From Labrys sedimenti (lineage in GTDB: Bacteria; Pseudomonadota; Alphaproteobacteria; Rhizobiales; Labraceae), in the NCBI RefSeq assembly GCF_034424805.1, contig NZ_JAXOUF010000001.1, positions 372,001 through 436,000 of the forward strand: a stretch of 64,000 bases of DNA, in the 5' to 3' direction. Shown piece after piece: positions 35,061 through 43,227 of the stretch. Below the pieces are notes generated by a model. That model saw only the letters and a list, made by a program, of their open reading frames with translations, was not told where the DNA came from and ran no database searches. The position numbers and the translations under genes are program-made. Position 1 is the first letter of the stretch. The number at the start of each line of letters is the position of its first letter.

Positions 35061-35555
35061 ATGTCCTCTCCCTCTCTCGACGGATTGCCGGACGTACAAA
35101 AGGGAATCCGCACCAGGCCTCTGTTTGTGATGACACTGGACGTCGCCAAACCGATCGGCTTCGGGACGACGCCGAACGGGGATCGGCGTGTCGGCGTCGT
35201 CGCCGGCGGCCGCTTCGAAGGCGAGCGGCTGTCCGGCGAGGTGCTTGAGGGCGGTAGCGACTGGCAGATCGCGCGGCCGGATGGCAGCACGACGTTGGAT
35301 GTGCGATTGATCCTCAAGACCGCCGATGGCGCTCTGATCGGCATGTCCTATCGGGGCCTGCGGCACGGCCCTCCCGACGTCATGGCGGAACTGGCGAAAG
35401 GCGGCCGGGTCGATCCGGCCGACTACTATTTCCGCGTCACCGGGGCCTTCGAAACCGCTTCGGCGAACTATGATTGGCTCAACCGTGTCCTTGCCATCGG
35501 TGTCGGCGACCGACAGCCGGGAGGGCCGGTCTACAGCCTTTTCGAGCTGCTCTGA
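35061..35555 (+). CDS. DUF3237 (UPF0311) family protein
   Basis: This 164-residue protein is recognised by RPLFVMTLDVAKPIGFGTTP, GDRRVGVVAGGRFEGERLSG and the end YDWLNRVLAIGVGDR. The family forms a small beta-barrel of unknown function. AAGGAG is 9 nt before ATG 35061. It is the third gene of the dgcN group, 85 nt after the FAH gene. Relatives often accompany catabolic enzymes, but no activity is assigned. Confidence 0.85.
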   Translation: MSSPSLDGLPDVQKGIRTRPLFVMTLDVAKPIGFGTTPNGDRRVGVVAGGRFEGERLSGEVLEGGSDWQIARPDGSTTLDVRLILKTADGALIGMSYRGLRHGPPDVMAELAKGGRVDPADYYFRVTGAFETASANYDWLNRVLAIGVGDRQPGGPVYSLFELL

Positions 35556-35617
35556 CGCTTGTTCCGGTACGTCTTTCGTTCCGCCCCGTGGCAAGCTGCC
35601 CCGGCCGCGAGAGGACG

Positions 35618-36499
35618 CTACTTCAACGGCAGGTTCACCGCCGTCAGCCATTCGGAAGGTGGCGCACTGCGGGGATCGTTGAGATATTCCTCGAAGCAGG
35701 GCGCATCGCCCGGCTGGCGCCCGGAATGCGGCAGCCAGCTATGATAGAGAAAGGCATAGGCGACATCGAGATCGGCATAGGGACCTTTGTGCACCAGCCG
35801 CGCCACCGGACCGCCACCGACCTCGCGCCAGACCATGTCCGGGCCGAGCGGGCTGTCTTCCGGCACCGCTAGGCCTGCCTCCGAGCGCAGCTCCGCGACG
35901 GGCTTGCTGTCGGGATCGTCGTAATAGATGCCGATCATCCGCGCGCCCGGGCGCAGCAGGCCGTGTCCGCCTGCCCAGGCAAGCAGGCGCTCGAAACTGG
36001 CACCGATCTTCTGGTAATCGCCGCGATGGGGCAAAGTCACCAGCCTGAGTTTGGGCACGGTCTCGATGGTGACATCGTAATGCAGGGCGGAGCGCAACGC
36101 GGTCGCACGGGTCATGGCTTGTGATCCTGATTGCGGGGATACCGGGCGCAGATCCTGCCCGGCGCGCCGATAGGCGGCCGGTGGCGAGCCATAGGAGGCC
36201 GCAAAAGCGCGGGTGAAGGCCGCCACCGATCCGTAGCCTGCCCGGCTGGCGATGCGGGCCAGCGCGTGCTGGGAGCGGTTGAGCTCGACGGCAGCGCGAT
36301 GGAGGCGCAGCCGCCGCACAGCCTCTGCCACGGTTTCTCCCGTGACCGCGACGAAGACGCGGTGGAAGTGGTAGGGCGAGAAGCAGGCTATGTCGCTGAG
36401 ATCGTCGAGTTCGAGCCGGTCGTCGAGGTGCTCGGCGATATGGCTCATCACCCGCTCGATGCGAGCGGCATAGGCGAGGCTGGTTTCGTGTCGGGTCAT
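35618..36499 (-). CDS. AraC-family regulator with GyrI-like effector domain
   Basis: This 293-residue protein has an AraC/XylS DNA-binding domain at the N-terminus (about 8-112; ACFSPYHFHRVFVAVTGETV and AGYGSVAAFTRAFAASYGSP). A GyrI-like small-molecule domain follows (about 135-292; VTIETVPKLRLVTLPHRGDY, GIYYDDPDSKP). Proteins with this order resemble Rob/SoxS-type multidrug regulators and bind hydrophobic ligands. GGAGACAG precedes the ATG. Target genes are not evident. Confidence 0.9.
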   Translation of the reverse strand: MTRHETSLAYAARIERVMSHIAEHLDDRLELDDLSDIACFSPYHFHRVFVAVTGETVAEAVRRLRLHRAAVELNRSQHALARIASRAGYGSVAAFTRAFAASYGSPPAAYRRAGQDLRPVSPQSGSQAMTRATALRSALHYDVTIETVPKLRLVTLPHRGDYQKIGASFERLLAWAGGHGLLRPGARMIGIYYDDPDSKPVAELRSEAGLAVPEDSPLGPDMVWREVGGGPVARLVHKGPYADLDVAYAFLYHSWLPHSGRQPGDAPCFEEYLNDPRSAPPSEWLTAVNLPLK

Positions 36500-36600
36500 G
36501 ATCTGTCTCCGGTGGCCTCACCCTAGCTGCGCTGATTTGATCATGATTGCGGAGTTGACGAGGGCATGCGCTTCGTTGACTTTGGTCAGCCTTGCTGCCC

Positions 36601-36704
36601 TAGAGCAAAGCGCGTTTAGGCGGAAACGCCGCATTGCTCTCACTCTTTGATTGGACGCGTCTTTGCGATTCTTGGCGATTCCGCCAAATCGCGAAACGCT
36701 TTAG
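36601..36704 (+). repeat. 104-bp dispersed repeat, copy 1
   Basis: This copy is about 88% identical to the one at 42575-42678, with the same length. It folds as two hairpins: outer AGAGCAA/TTGCTCT enclosing GCGTTT/AAACGC, then TTTGCGAT...TTGGCG paired with CGCCAA...ATCGC-AAA. It lies in the leader of the ferredoxin-NADP reductase gene, ending 31 nt before its start codon. Confidence 0.85.
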
Positions 36705-36735
36705 AAGCTGCTGTGAACCACCTATCGGACAGATC

Positions 36736-37767
36736 ATGACTGAGATTATCAAGACCGACGTGCTCATCGTTGGCGCCGGGCCTGTCGGCCTGTTCTCCGT
36801 ATTCGAACTCGGTCTGCTCGATATCAGGGTGCATGTGGTCGACATTCTCGACAAGATCGGCGGCCAGTGCGCCGAGCTCTATCCAGAAAAGCCGATCTAC
36901 GACATTCCCGGCTTCCCGATCGTGACGGGGCAGGAACTCGTCGACAATCTGCTCAAGCAGATCGAGCCTTTCTCGCCGGTCTTCCATCTGTCGCGCATGA
37001 TCTCGACGATCGAGCGCATCGGTGATCCCTTGTTCCGGGTTACCACGGATGCCGGCGACGTCTTCGAGACCAAGACCGTGGTGATTGCCGCCGGCGGTGG
37101 TTCCTTCCAGCCCAAGAAGCCGCCGATCGAGGGCATCGAAGCCTATGAAGGCAAGTCGGTCTCCTATGCCGTCAGGCAGATGGAAGCTTTCCGCGACCGC
37201 TCCGTGCTGATCGTCGGCGGCGGCGATTCCGCTCTCGACTGGACGCTGAACCTGCAGCCCATCGCGAAGCGCGTGACGCTGATGCATCGGCGCGATGCGT
37301 TCCGGGCCGCCCCCCACTCGGTCGAGAAGATGCGAGCCTTGGCGGCAGAGGGGGCGATGGACCTGAAGTTCGGGCAGGTCGTCGGCCTGGAAGGGGCGGA
37401 TGGGCAGCTTTCGGGCGCCGTGATCCGCGAGGATTCCGGCACTGTCTATACCTTGCCGGTCGAGCACATGCTGCCCTTCTTCGGCCTGACCATGAAGCTC
37501 GGCCCGGTGTCGAGCTGGGGGCTCGATCTGCACAATGACGAATTGGTGCTTGTCTCCACCGAGACCTTCGAGACATCGCAGCCGGGCATTTTCGCCATCG
37601 GGGACATCAACTGGTATCCCGGCAAGCTCAAGCTGATCCTCTCCGGCTTCCATGAAGGCGCGTTGATGGCGCAGAAGGCTTTCCGTTACATCTACCCGGA
37701 GAAACGCCTGACCTTCCAATACACGACCTCATCGTCTTCCCTGCAAAAAAAACTCGGTGTGCTCTGA
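36736..37767 (+). CDS. Ferredoxin-NADP+ reductase, thioredoxin-reductase-like
   Basis: This 343-residue flavoprotein exchanges electrons between NADPH and ferredoxin. It has an FAD-binding GAGPVG (13-18) with GGQCAELYPEKPIYDIPGFP, an NADP-binding GGGDSALDW, and the C-terminal FAD site GIFAIGDINWYPGKLKLI. The CxxC redox pair of thioredoxin reductase is missing, which separates this FNR type (as in Bacillus YumC) from true thioredoxin reductase. The ATG at 36736 fits the Rossmann start. A dispersed hairpin repeat occupies the leader. Its partner might be the ferredoxin at 24823. Confidence 0.92.
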   Translation: MTEIIKTDVLIVGAGPVGLFSVFELGLLDIRVHVVDILDKIGGQCAELYPEKPIYDIPGFPIVTGQELVDNLLKQIEPFSPVFHLSRMISTIERIGDPLFRVTTDAGDVFETKTVVIAAGGGSFQPKKPPIEGIEAYEGKSVSYAVRQMEAFRDRSVLIVGGGDSALDWTLNLQPIAKRVTLMHRRDAFRAAPHSVEKMRALAAEGAMDLKFGQVVGLEGADGQLSGAVIREDSGTVYTLPVEHMLPFFGLTMKLGPVSSWGLDLHNDELVLVSTETFETSQPGIFAIGDINWYPGKLKLILSGFHEGALMAQKAFRYIYPEKRLTFQYTTSSSSLQKKLGVL

Positions 37768-37824
37768 ACTTTTCGGCATCCCAAGCGTTTGCAATTCGTC
37801 AGGGGGCCCTATATCGATTAGGTA

Positions 37825-37844
37825 CAGCCGTCCAAGGACGGCTG
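37825..37844. other. Perfect hairpin between fnr and the usp gene
   Basis: CAGCCGTCC and GGACGGCTG form a 9-bp stem with a 2-nt loop. No U-run follows directly (GGGGCGTGCTCTTT), so it may be a weak terminator of the reductase or a leader structure of the stress-protein gene 83 nt downstream. Confidence 0.5.
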
Positions 37845-37926
37845 GGGCGTGCTCTTTCAACTGAGGCGTGACGCCATAACGTCTATTCTGTTCTGTGCGT
37901 CAGCTCGGCCAACGGGAGTAGACAAG

Positions 37927-38451
37927 ATGTTCAAGTCGATCGTCGTTCCTGTCGATATTGCAGATCTGAAACTGGCCAGACTCGCCATCGACAGCGCAGT
38001 AAAACTTGCCGATACCGCCGGCGCGACGCTGACCCTGGTCCATGTCGTGCCGATCATGCCCCTGATGATGCTGGATACGGTGCCCGTGAGCTTTGAAGGC
38101 GAGGTCGCCGAAAAGGCCAAGGGCTCGCTTGCCGATCTTGCTCGCACGGTGTTGCTGCCGGGCGGCCAGGTGCAGAGCGTGGTGCGGATCGGTGGCATCT
38201 ATCATGAAGTGCTGGCCATTGCCGAGGAACAGCAGGCCGATCTCGTGGTGGTCGGTTCTCACCAACCGAGCGTCGCGACCTATCTGCTCGGCTGCAATGC
38301 GAGCGCCATCGTGCGCCATTCCGGCTGCTCTGTACTGGTCATTCGCGAGGAAAAACCACACGCCGAGGAAAGCACCGACGATGTCTCGCCGCATTTCGCC
38401 TCGGTCGATGATGCCATGCGGGCAGCGTGGGAAGCCGACAAGCTGCATTGA
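37927..38451 (+). CDS. Universal stress protein (UspA family)
   Basis: This 174-residue UspA-domain protein starts MFKSIVVPVDIADLKLARLA. It has LTLVHVVPI and ends the fold with DLVVVGSHQPSVATYLLGCN and HSGCSVLVIRE. The ATP-binding pattern G-2x-G-9x-G(S/T) is incomplete: the expected GS/GT after the last glycine is replaced by YLLGCNAS, so ATP binding is uncertain. A charged 30-residue tail extends beyond the fold. GGGAG precedes ATG 37927. Confidence 0.9.
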   Translation: MFKSIVVPVDIADLKLARLAIDSAVKLADTAGATLTLVHVVPIMPLMMLDTVPVSFEGEVAEKAKGSLADLARTVLLPGGQVQSVVRIGGIYHEVLAIAEEQQADLVVVGSHQPSVATYLLGCNASAIVRHSGCSVLVIREEKPHAEESTDDVSPHFASVDDAMRAAWEADKLH

Positions 38452-38564
38452 AGCGCGAGATAGCGCCGTTTCCTGAAAGGCACGGTGCTCCATCTGAAAA
38501 GGCGCAACGAGGCCGGGAAAGGCACGCTATTGCTATGGCCGGGCTCGTCCCTGCCTGCGGGCTT

Positions 38565-39821
38565 TCAGGCCCCGCAGGACGCCATGGCGTCGTCGAGCGT
38601 TTTCGAGGCGTCTTCGGTGGGGATGGCTTCCGACCGACCGACCGGCTCGCCGGCCTTGTTGAGCACGGCGACGGTGAGATTACCGCTTCTGCGCAAATCC
38701 CTGACATCCTTGGCAGCGAGCAGGGCGGCGACGCTCTGCTCGCCATTGCCGGCCGCCTCTACGCTGTCGATCGCAACCTGACGCCCGGCAATCCTGAGCG
38801 CGCGCGCCGAGACGGCAGCGGCCCGCATGCGTTCGAGGTCGAGCGGCGCCAGGGCCTTGAAGGATAGTTCGAGCCGCGCCGTCTTGCTGTCGCGGCAGGC
38901 GAGGGCGACGCGGAACTGCTCGCTGGCAAATTCCGCGGTTGCCGGCAGGCCCACGGCTTGGATGAGGGTCCAGCGGCCGTGGCCGGCCGGCGGCGTGCCC
39001 GGCGAGGCCTTGAGCCCCACGCTCGGCTTGGCGACAGCGGCCATTGGCTGGTCGTTCCCCCTGCCGGTGAGCAGGCTCGAGGTCGTAACGGGTTCATCGG
39101 AGGCCGGCAGCAGGGTCGTGGCGACCCCAACGGGGATCCACTGGCTTTCGGGCAGGACGTCGAGACTGTTGAAGGGGGTGCGCAGGGTGGTGGTGAAGAA
39201 TGCTTCGTTCACCCCTAGAGTCTTGACGAAGTCATAGACGCTGACGACCTCGCGGCCGTAATCGCGTACGATCTGACCCATCTCGCGGGCATCGAAGCTC
39301 TCGCCATCGGTAAATTGCGGTGAGAACTGATGCACACCGACCTTCGAGCCCGGCACGACGAAGCGGGCCGTGCCGCCCAGCATCACCATGGTGCAGGCCG
39401 AGAAGCAGCCGGCCTGATTGAAGACCGGCTGGCCGCGCTGAAGGCGGGCCTGGCCGATAATGGTTGTCCATCCGGCCTTGCGGATGCGCCGCCCTATGAT
39501 CAGGGCAGGCTGCACCTTGCCGCCGATCGACTCGAAAGCCACGATGACCTTTGGCGCATCGTCCGGCGGCAGTTGCCCGTCCGCCGGTTCCGCCGGCAGG
39601 ACGCCGCTCAATCGATTCTGCGAAAGGAAGACGGCAAAATTTCGCGAGGTTTCGTCGACGATCTGGCCCGAGGCGTTGATCACCACGCATCCCGGGCAGG
39701 ATTTGCCGGAGGCAACGATATTGAACTGCATGGGCTGCGAATCGTCGCCTGCCTGAACCGTGCCGGTTGCTGCGAGCAGGGCGAGAACCGCGAGGCTGGC
39801 CGGTTTGCCCGGCCGTGGCAT
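38565..39821 (-). CDS. Secreted ClpP-like serine peptidase-fold protein
   Basis: This 418-residue exported protein has a signal peptide (MPRPGKPASLAVLALLAATG, cleavage near VQA-G). A ClpP/crotonase-like domain (about 30-240) contains FESIGGKVQPALIIGRRIR, the putative nucleophile Ser141 in CFSACTMVMLGG and His164 in VGVHQFSP. This is the pattern of the COG3904 periplasmic ClpP-like group. The C-terminal 170 residues form a separate domain of unknown type (FRVALACRDSKTARLELSFK). The start at 39821 gives a proper signal peptide; the frame extends 36 codons further. It is divergent from the caspase-like gene. Confidence 0.78.
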   Translation of the reverse strand: MPRPGKPASLAVLALLAATGTVQAGDDSQPMQFNIVASGKSCPGCVVINASGQIVDETSRNFAVFLSQNRLSGVLPAEPADGQLPPDDAPKVIVAFESIGGKVQPALIIGRRIRKAGWTTIIGQARLQRGQPVFNQAGCFSACTMVMLGGTARFVVPGSKVGVHQFSPQFTDGESFDAREMGQIVRDYGREVVSVYDFVKTLGVNEAFFTTTLRTPFNSLDVLPESQWIPVGVATTLLPASDEPVTTSSLLTGRGNDQPMAAVAKPSVGLKASPGTPPAGHGRWTLIQAVGLPATAEFASEQFRVALACRDSKTARLELSFKALAPLDLERMRAAAVSARALRIAGRQVAIDSVEAAGNGEQSVAALLAAKDVRDLRRSGNLTVAVLNKAGEPVGRSEAIPTEDASKTLDDAMASCGA

Positions 39822-40099
39822 GAATTGTTTCGCAATGGCGGTTGCCTGGCGCAAATCCACAGCCTCTCCGATCCCGTACACAACACTTGGGTGGCAGCCT
39901 TCATGGCCGTAAGCGCTGCTTCGTTGCAAGGATGAAATCGGCGAAATTGCCGTGAATCATGAGACGGTTGGAACGCGTGACAATCCTGCCACAGGCATCG
40001 ATCCCCAAATTCATGCCGGCGCCTCGATGTGCTTTTTCGCGCGTTCGATGTGTTAACAAAAGGTGATACTCTGCCAAGGTGTACAAGACCGGTCGGGCC

Positions 40100-41275
40100 A
40101 TGATGATGCGACGTTATATGTGGGGTCTTTTTCTGCTCGCCGGCCTGCTCGTCGGGGGCGAGGCTCTGGCGGCCCAGAAGGCGGCTCTGGTGATCGGCAA
40201 CAGTGCCTATCGCTCGGTGACGCCCTTGGTGAACCCGGCCAATGACGCCAACGACATGGCGGCGGCGCTGGGGCGGATCGGCTATGCGGTGACGCTGGTC
40301 AAGGACGGCGACCTGGTGGCGATGAATGACGGGCTCAGGGCCTTCCTGCGCGATGCCGATCATGCCGACAGCGTGGTGGTATTCTATTCGGGCCATGGCG
40401 TGCAGGTGAAGGGGCGCAACTATCTGGTGCCGGTCTCGGCCAAGATCTCGGACGAGCTCGATCTGGACACCCAGACCCTGTCGCTGGACAAGCTTTTGGA
40501 GCTGGTCGACAGCGCGGCGCCGAAGGTGAAGATCGTGATCCTGGATTCGTGCCGGGACAATCCGTTGACGCGCCAGTTGACGCGGGGGGCGGGCACGCGC
40601 GGGCTGGCGCGCATCGATCTCGACGCCTCCTCGGCCAAGGGCACGCTGATCGCTTTTTCGACGGCGCCGGGCTCGGTGGCGCAGGACGGCAGCGGGCGCA
40701 ACTCGCCCTTCACCACGGCGCTGCTCGCCCATATGGAGACGCCCGGCCTCGACATCCGCCAGATGTTCGGACAGGTCAGGGCCGATGTCGACCAGTCGAC
40801 CCAGGGCAGCCAGACCCCCTGGGTGAACGAAGCCATCATCGGCTCCTTCGCCATGGCCGGCAAGGCGGAGAACGTGCAGCCGGTCAAGACGATAACGGTC
40901 GAACCTCAGGTCGCGCCGCAACCAACCCCTCAGCCGGCTGTCGACCCCCAGGCGCAGCCTGACTTCCAGCAGCAGGCGGCAGTCGAGCCGGTGGAACCCA
41001 CGCCTGCGCCCCGCAACAACCAGGTTGAATTCATCTTGCCGGATTCAGGAAGCAGGCGATTGAACTGGAACGATATTTCGGGCTTGTCCGGGGCGCAATT
41101 GCGTCTGGCCCGCAACGAGATCTACGCGCGCCGCGGCCGCTATATGAAGGACCCGCAATTGCGGGCCTATTTCTCCCAATTCTCCTGGTATCGCCCCTGG
41201 ACCTGGAATATCGAGCTCAGCGCCGTCGAAAAAGCCAATGTCGCCCTGATCCAGCGCGCCGAGGCTGGTCAATGA
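40100..41275 (+). CDS. Exported caspase-like peptidase (C14) with C-terminal YARHG domain
   Basis: This 391-residue protein has a signal peptide (MMMRRYMWGLFLLAGLLVGG), cleaved near LAA-Q. A caspase p20-like domain (about 27-270) carries the His-Cys dyad: His99 in YSGHG and Cys151 in LDSCRDN. A proline/glutamine linker (EPQVAPQPTPQPAVDPQAQP) follows. The C-terminal YARHG domain (about 310-385; LRLARNEIYARRGRYM, FSQFSWYRPW) is thought to act outside the cytoplasm. The ATG triplet at 40100-40108 is preferred to a GTG at 40079. Its stop overlaps the M15 peptidase start (ATGA). Confidence 0.9.
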   Translation: MMMRRYMWGLFLLAGLLVGGEALAAQKAALVIGNSAYRSVTPLVNPANDANDMAAALGRIGYAVTLVKDGDLVAMNDGLRAFLRDADHADSVVVFYSGHGVQVKGRNYLVPVSAKISDELDLDTQTLSLDKLLELVDSAAPKVKIVILDSCRDNPLTRQLTRGAGTRGLARIDLDASSAKGTLIAFSTAPGSVAQDGSGRNSPFTTALLAHMETPGLDIRQMFGQVRADVDQSTQGSQTPWVNEAIIGSFAMAGKAENVQPVKTITVEPQVAPQPTPQPAVDPQAQPDFQQQAAVEPVEPTPAPRNNQVEFILPDSGSRRLNWNDISGLSGAQLRLARNEIYARRGRYMKDPQLRAYFSQFSWYRPWTWNIELSAVEKANVALIQRAEAGQ

Positions 41276-42060
41276 GGAATGTCGTGCGAAGCGGAATGCT
41301 GGCCCTGGCTCTGTCGACGGTTTTTGCGTCGGCGGCGATGGCCGACCCCACCCTGGATGCTCTGGTGGCGGCCTATCCCGATTTCATTGCGGGCTACGAC
41401 GCCAAGGATCTCATCTTGAAGGACGGCCAGCACATCGCGCTTTCCGACGGTGCTGCCAACAAGACGCCGCAGCAGCGCATCGAGAAGGCCGATATCCGCG
41501 ACATGTTCGTCATGCCCTATACGCTCGGGGCCCATTACAAGCAGCCGGCCACGCCGGCCGATGATCCCGGCCGCGCCCGCAACCAGGCGCTGTTCGATGC
41601 GATGTATGGCGATTGCACGAAGGGGCAGGTCAAGCTCAAGACCATCCAGTGGCTCCCCGGTTTGGGCGGCGGCACGCTGCGTGTGGCCACCGCCAATGGC
41701 GTTGCCGATCGGCTGCAGTCCGTCTCGCGTGACCTCGAGGCCCTGCCGGCCAAATTTCATGTCTATCTCAAGCCTTCGGCTGGAACCTTCAACTGCCGCG
41801 TGATCGCCGGCACGTCACGCATGAGCATGCACGCCTACGCCGCGGCGATCGACATCAATGTGAAGTTTACAGACTATTGGCGCTGGGGCGGCGCCAAGAA
41901 GGAGACGGACAAGGTTTCCTACAAGAACCGCATCCCGATGGAGATTGTCGAGGTTTTCGAAAAGCACGGTTTCATCTGGGGTGGAAAATGGTACCATTAT
42001 GACACCATGCATTTCGAATATAGGCCTGAAATCATAGCTTTGGCAAAGAATTCTAAGTGA
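41272..42060 (+). CDS. M15-family D-Ala-D-Ala carboxypeptidase-like protein (VanY type), exported
   Basis: This 262-residue metallopeptidase-like protein has a signal peptide (MRNVVRSGMLALALSTVFAS, cleaved near AMA-D) and acts in the periplasm, probably on peptidoglycan stem peptides. The zinc-site motifs of the family are H187 and D194 (SMHAYAAAIDIN) and H247 (DTMHFEYRPE). Its start codon overlaps the stop of the caspase-like gene by 4 nt, so the two are translationally coupled and probably act in the same compartment. The long region before the zinc site (30-160) is larger than in minimal VanY proteins. Confidence 0.85.
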   Translation: MRNVVRSGMLALALSTVFASAAMADPTLDALVAAYPDFIAGYDAKDLILKDGQHIALSDGAANKTPQQRIEKADIRDMFVMPYTLGAHYKQPATPADDPGRARNQALFDAMYGDCTKGQVKLKTIQWLPGLGGGTLRVATANGVADRLQSVSRDLEALPAKFHVYLKPSAGTFNCRVIAGTSRMSMHAYAAAIDINVKFTDYWRWGGAKKETDKVSYKNRIPMEIVEVFEKHGFIWGGKWYHYDTMHFEYRPEIIALAKNSK

Positions 42061-42067
42061 TCGATTG

Positions 42068-42577
42068 ATGAAGCGCCTGATATTGCTGCGGCACGCGAAA
42101 TCGGACTATCCCGACGGTGTTTCCGATCACGAGCGTCCGCTTGCGCCGCGGGGGCAGCGGGACGCCTCGCGCATGGGAAGGGAGATCGCCCGGCGCGGTC
42201 TGCTGCCCGACCATGTGATCGCCTCGACTGCACGTCGCACGCGCGAGACGCTGGCCCTGACCGAGGGCAGCCTGGGGCCGCACACGCTGCATTTCGAGCG
42301 GGCGATCTACGAGGCGCCGCCGGAAACGATATTGCGCGTCATCCGGGCGGTGGCGCCGGAGGTGCAGACGCTGCTGATCGTCGGCCACAATCCCGGCCTG
42401 GAACAGATCGCGGCCTTCCTGACACGGGGGGCGGGGACGGCAGCCGATCCGCTCAGCGGCAAATTTCCGACCGCCGCCCTTGCCGTTCTCGACTTCGAGC
42501 TCGATGAGTGGGCCGGGATCGCCGGTCATCAGGCGACGCTGGTCTTGTTCCTTTCGCCGAAGATGTTGGATCACTAG
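42068..42577 (+). CDS. SixA-type histidine phosphatase
   Basis: This 169-residue cytoplasmic phosphatase of the histidine-phosphatase superfamily has the catalytic LLRHAKSD (RHx) at the N-terminus. The second histidine is in IVGHNPGLEQ, with ASTARRTRETL between. E. coli SixA removes phosphate from phosphohistidine in signalling or PTS proteins. It is 7 nt after the M15 gene, so in the same operon. Its TAG stop codon is the first three bases of dispersed repeat copy 2. Confidence 0.9.
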   Translation: MKRLILLRHAKSDYPDGVSDHERPLAPRGQRDASRMGREIARRGLLPDHVIASTARRTRETLALTEGSLGPHTLHFERAIYEAPPETILRVIRAVAPEVQTLLIVGHNPGLEQIAAFLTRGAGTAADPLSGKFPTAALAVLDFELDEWAGIAGHQATLVLFLSPKMLDH

Positions 42578-42678
42578 AGCAAAGCGCGTTTAGACGGAAA
42601 CGCTGTTTTGCTCTAACTCTTTGGTTCGACGCGTCTTTGCGATGCTTGGCGATCCCGCCAAATCGCAAAACGCTATAG
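42575..42678 (+). repeat. 104-bp dispersed repeat, copy 2
   Basis: This second copy of the two-hairpin element at 36601-36704 begins TAGAGCAAAGCGCGTTTAG. Its leading TAG serves as the stop codon of the SixA gene, and it ends about 55 nt before the yccF-like gene. Both stems are preserved: mismatches fall mainly in loops and at stem ends. Confidence 0.85.
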
Positions 42679-42732
42679 CGTTCGTTTTCAGCTGATTATC
42701 GCGCCAATGCAGACGATTGTAAGGAATAGCTG

Positions 42733-43191
42733 ATGCGATTGATCGGAAACCTGATCTGGTTCGTCTTCGGCGGCATTTTCCTGGGCATGGCCTGGTTTCT
42801 GCTCGGCTTGCTGGCTTTCCTCACCATCGTTGGCATTCCCTGGGGGCGGGCCTGCCTGACGATCTCGAATTTCTGCTTCTTTCCGTTCGGGCGCGAGGCG
42901 ATCAGCCGGCGCGAACTCTATCAGAGGGACGACATCGGTACCGGCGGCCTCGGCCTGATCGGGAATGTGATCTGGTTCGTCTTTGCCGGCCTGTGGCTGG
43001 CGATCGGCCATGTCTGCTCGGCGCTGTTCTGCTTCGTCACCATCATCGGCATTCCCTTCGGCATCCAGCACCTCAAGCTCGCCGGCATCGCCATAGCGCC
43101 GATCGGGCAGACCATCGTCTCCAGGGAGGTGGCCGAGGCTGCCCGGCGCAGCAGCGCGCAGGCACGGGTCGAGACTCTGCGGCGCCGGTAG
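42733..43191 (+). CDS. YccF-domain inner-membrane protein
   Basis: This 152-residue membrane protein contains two YccF domains in tandem: LIGNLIWFVFGGIFLGMAWF with FLTIVGIPWGRAC, and LIGNVIWFVFAGLWLAIGHV with VTIIGIPFGIQHLKLA. Four membrane helices are expected. The family is widespread and of unknown function. It follows SixA after the dispersed repeat and may have its own promoter there. Confidence 0.92.
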   Translation: MRLIGNLIWFVFGGIFLGMAWFLLGLLAFLTIVGIPWGRACLTISNFCFFPFGREAISRRELYQRDDIGTGGLGLIGNVIWFVFAGLWLAIGHVCSALFCFVTIIGIPFGIQHLKLAGIAIAPIGQTIVSREVAEAARRSSAQARVETLRRR

Positions 43192-43227
43192 AAGGAAAAT
43201 TCTGATAGTACCCTGTTTAACAGAGTG

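Noticed and set aside
38565..42577. A phage-defence island based on the caspase-like gene
   Set aside because: The caspase-like protein and its neighbours carry signal peptides, so they act outside the cytoplasm, and no sensor NTPase, reverse transcriptase or effector partner is present.
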